Shown one piece after another: positions 6,727 to 7,611 of a stretch of 7,611 bases of DNA (positions within the stretch are counted from its first letter, which is position 1; every line of letters starts with the position of its first letter). Below the pieces are notes generated by a model, which was given only the letters and a program-made list of their open reading frames with translations, had not been told where the DNA came from and did no database searches. Made by a program: the position numbers and the translations under genes. The stretch covers positions 1 through 7,611 of the forward strand of contig DGOD01000124.1 in the NCBI GenBank assembly GCA_002389265.1. The letters are read 5' to 3'. The stretch is from Gammaproteobacteria bacterium UBA4475 (lineage in GTDB: Bacteria; Pseudomonadota; Gammaproteobacteria; Pseudomonadales; Azotimanducaceae).

Positions 6727-7326
6727 TCAGGCTGACTCTTCTTCTTTGAGTCGGATACGACTCTTCTTGTCTGGATATTTGGCATTGATGGGTTCGTAGA
6801 AGGCCCGAATTCTGTCCATGTCTTCTTTGACGTTGCCGCTAAGATAGAACGACAGCCCCAGACCTGCCACCTTGCGCTCATAATCGAGGTACCCGCAGAC
6901 CACTGGGATATTGGCTTCCAGCGCGATCCGGTAAAATCCTGACTTCCAGTATTCCGTATAGCTGCGAGTACCACTGGGTGGTACTACTAGCGCGGTGCCA
7001 TCACTGTGCTTGATTCGCTCGGCAAGCCGCTGTACCAGATTGGTGCTTCGTGATCGCTCGACGGGTACGCCGCCAAAAAAAGTCATTAGCTGGCCAAGCA
7101 CTGGTACGAACAGGGTGTTCTTAACCAGCCAGTTTATGCGTAAATGCAACGAATAGGCAGCGCCAAGCAGTAAAATGGCGTCCCAGTTACTGGTATGCGG
7201 CGCAGCGATGACTAACATGTTTTTAGTCATAGGTGCGTCACCCTCCACGCGCCAACGGGTTACAAACAGAATGAATCGACCTAAGTAGTAGGCCGGAGAG
7301 CTGCATCTGGGGCGAATATCCTGCAT
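6727..7326 (-). CDS. PlsC-like 1-acylglycerol-3-phosphate acyltransferase family protein
   Basis: A 199-aa glycerolipid acyltransferase-fold protein, smaller than classical PlsC (about 240 aa). It contains the catalytic HX4D motif as His44 to Asp49 (PHTSNWD), a second block KNTLFVPVLGQL at 69-80 ending in FFGGVPVERS at 83-92, and the third block as PPSGTRS at 116-122. In most relatives the third block is EGTR; here Ser118 replaces Glu. The block WKSGFYRIALEANIPVV at about 126-142 is typical of the small bacterial subfamily. There is a moderately hydrophobic N-terminal stretch (about 13-23) but no clear membrane helix, so peripheral membrane association is inferred. The acyl acceptor is unknown. 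The start was chosen as the first ATG; the nearest Shine-Dalgarno-like AGGG is rather far upstream. A 55-codon ORF ends 28 bp upstream. Confidence 0.88.
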   Translation of the reverse strand: MQDIRPRCSSPAYYLGRFILFVTRWRVEGDAPMTKNMLVIAAPHTSNWDAILLLGAAYSLHLRINWLVKNTLFVPVLGQLMTFFGGVPVERSRSTNLVQRLAERIKHSDGTALVVPPSGTRSYTEYWKSGFYRIALEANIPVVCGYLDYERKVAGLGLSFYLSGNVKEDMDRIRAFYEPINAKYPDKKSRIRLKEEESA

Positions 7327-7354
7327 GTGTCGTCTTGTCCCTGCAGCCTAGGCG

Positions 7355-7522
7355 TCATGGCTGCTGATTATTATTCTGTTTATTGTCAAGGACCCCGCTG
7401 GTCTTGGCGTCTTTTTGTATTAATCCGTGTCGCGTCATCTTGCCGGTGCCGTGCGGTATGGTCTGCCGCGAGGCTTCATTGATCAGAATACGCAGTATAA
7501 CCAGTTTGGGATGAGCCCTCAT
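7355..7522 (-). CDS. Doubtful 55-aa ORF, possible acyl-CoA synthetase C-terminal remnant
   Basis: An ATG-to-TGA minus-strand ORF of 55 codons directly upstream of the acyltransferase. An in-frame TGA lies 5 codons before its ATG, and no strong ribosome site is seen. Residues 22-34, IPHGTGKMTRHGL, resemble the conserved C-terminal segment of AMP-forming acyl-CoA ligases (pattern IPHTGTGK followed by a basic and leucine-containing stretch with the catalytic Lys). The flanking residues do not match that family well and the tail is a low-complexity NKQNNNQQP. It may be a decayed fragment of a ligase, a real small protein, or chance. I do not assign a function. Confidence 0.22.
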   Translation of the reverse strand: MRAHPKLVILRILINEASRQTIPHGTGKMTRHGLIQKDAKTSGVLDNKQNNNQQP

Positions 7523-7611
7523 AGTCTCGCTAGTTCAACTTGTCAGCGCGTGGCCGTCCATGATCCAGCAGGGATACTGCCAATCGGCCTCGCGACGCTG
7601 CTATACTGCTA
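7523..7611. other. Window edge without recognisable gene
   Basis: All frames are short. One minus-strand frame stays open from the window edge to a TAG at 7532-7530 (about 26 codons), and a plus-strand ATG at 7560 is open to the edge. Neither encodes anything I recognise, so this is either intergenic or the edge of a gene lying outside. Confidence 0.3.

Noticed and set aside
7357..7485. Plus-strand 42-codon ORF opposite the small minus-strand ORF
   Set aside because: There is no ribosome site, an Arg/Trp/Cys-rich composition typical of antisense readings, and no recognisable motif.

Overview
The window looks like an ordinary chromosomal stretch from a gammaproteobacterium-like organism, possibly marine. 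This rests on the E. coli-type phosphoenolpyruvate carboxylase, classical Shine-Dalgarno/sigma70-like signals, moderate GC and the general style of the proteins; no marker here fixes the taxon. It holds six well-supported protein genes, one clear gene remnant, one doubtful small ORF and a few regulatory-looking structures. I see no rRNA, tRNA, CRISPR array, complete insertion sequence or defence/phage module.

Left part (1-3203): a minus-strand two-gene unit, a 128-aa double zinc-ribbon protein followed 18 bp later by ppc. A plausible promoter lies in the 155-bp divergent intergenic region, which also contains an operator-like inverted repeat. The ppc gene starts at a GTG supported by a good Shine-Dalgarno sequence that lies just past the zinc-ribbon stop. 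It ends at a double stop within a 13-bp tandem duplication.

Middle part (3204-5449): a plus-strand, signal-peptide-bearing M20-family amidohydrolase converges on, and overlaps by 37 bp, a minus-strand cysteine peptidase of the pyroglutamyl-peptidase (C15) family. Directly behind the C15 start codon lies the 3' end of a major-facilitator transporter gene, about 100 codons covering the last helices. Its 5' part is missing, which suggests a recombination or deletion scar at about 5150.

Right part (5450-7611): a zinc-dependent, NAD-type medium-chain alcohol dehydrogenase (plus) converges on a small PlsC-like acyltransferase (minus). The 75-bp gap between them is almost entirely a nested inverted repeat, probably a bidirectional terminator. 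Upstream of the acyltransferase is a 55-codon minus-strand ORF containing a short motif reminiscent of the C-terminus of AMP-forming acyl-CoA synthetases; it may be decayed sequence.

Functionally the genes do not form one pathway. ppc is anaplerotic carbon metabolism; the M20 and C15 enzymes both act on blocked amino acids or peptides, in different compartments; the dehydrogenase and acyltransferase are generic metabolic and lipid enzymes. I find no convincing new multi-gene system. The items most worth checking are the transporter scar, the divergent C15 peptidase, the nested palindrome and the atypical acyltransferase motif.
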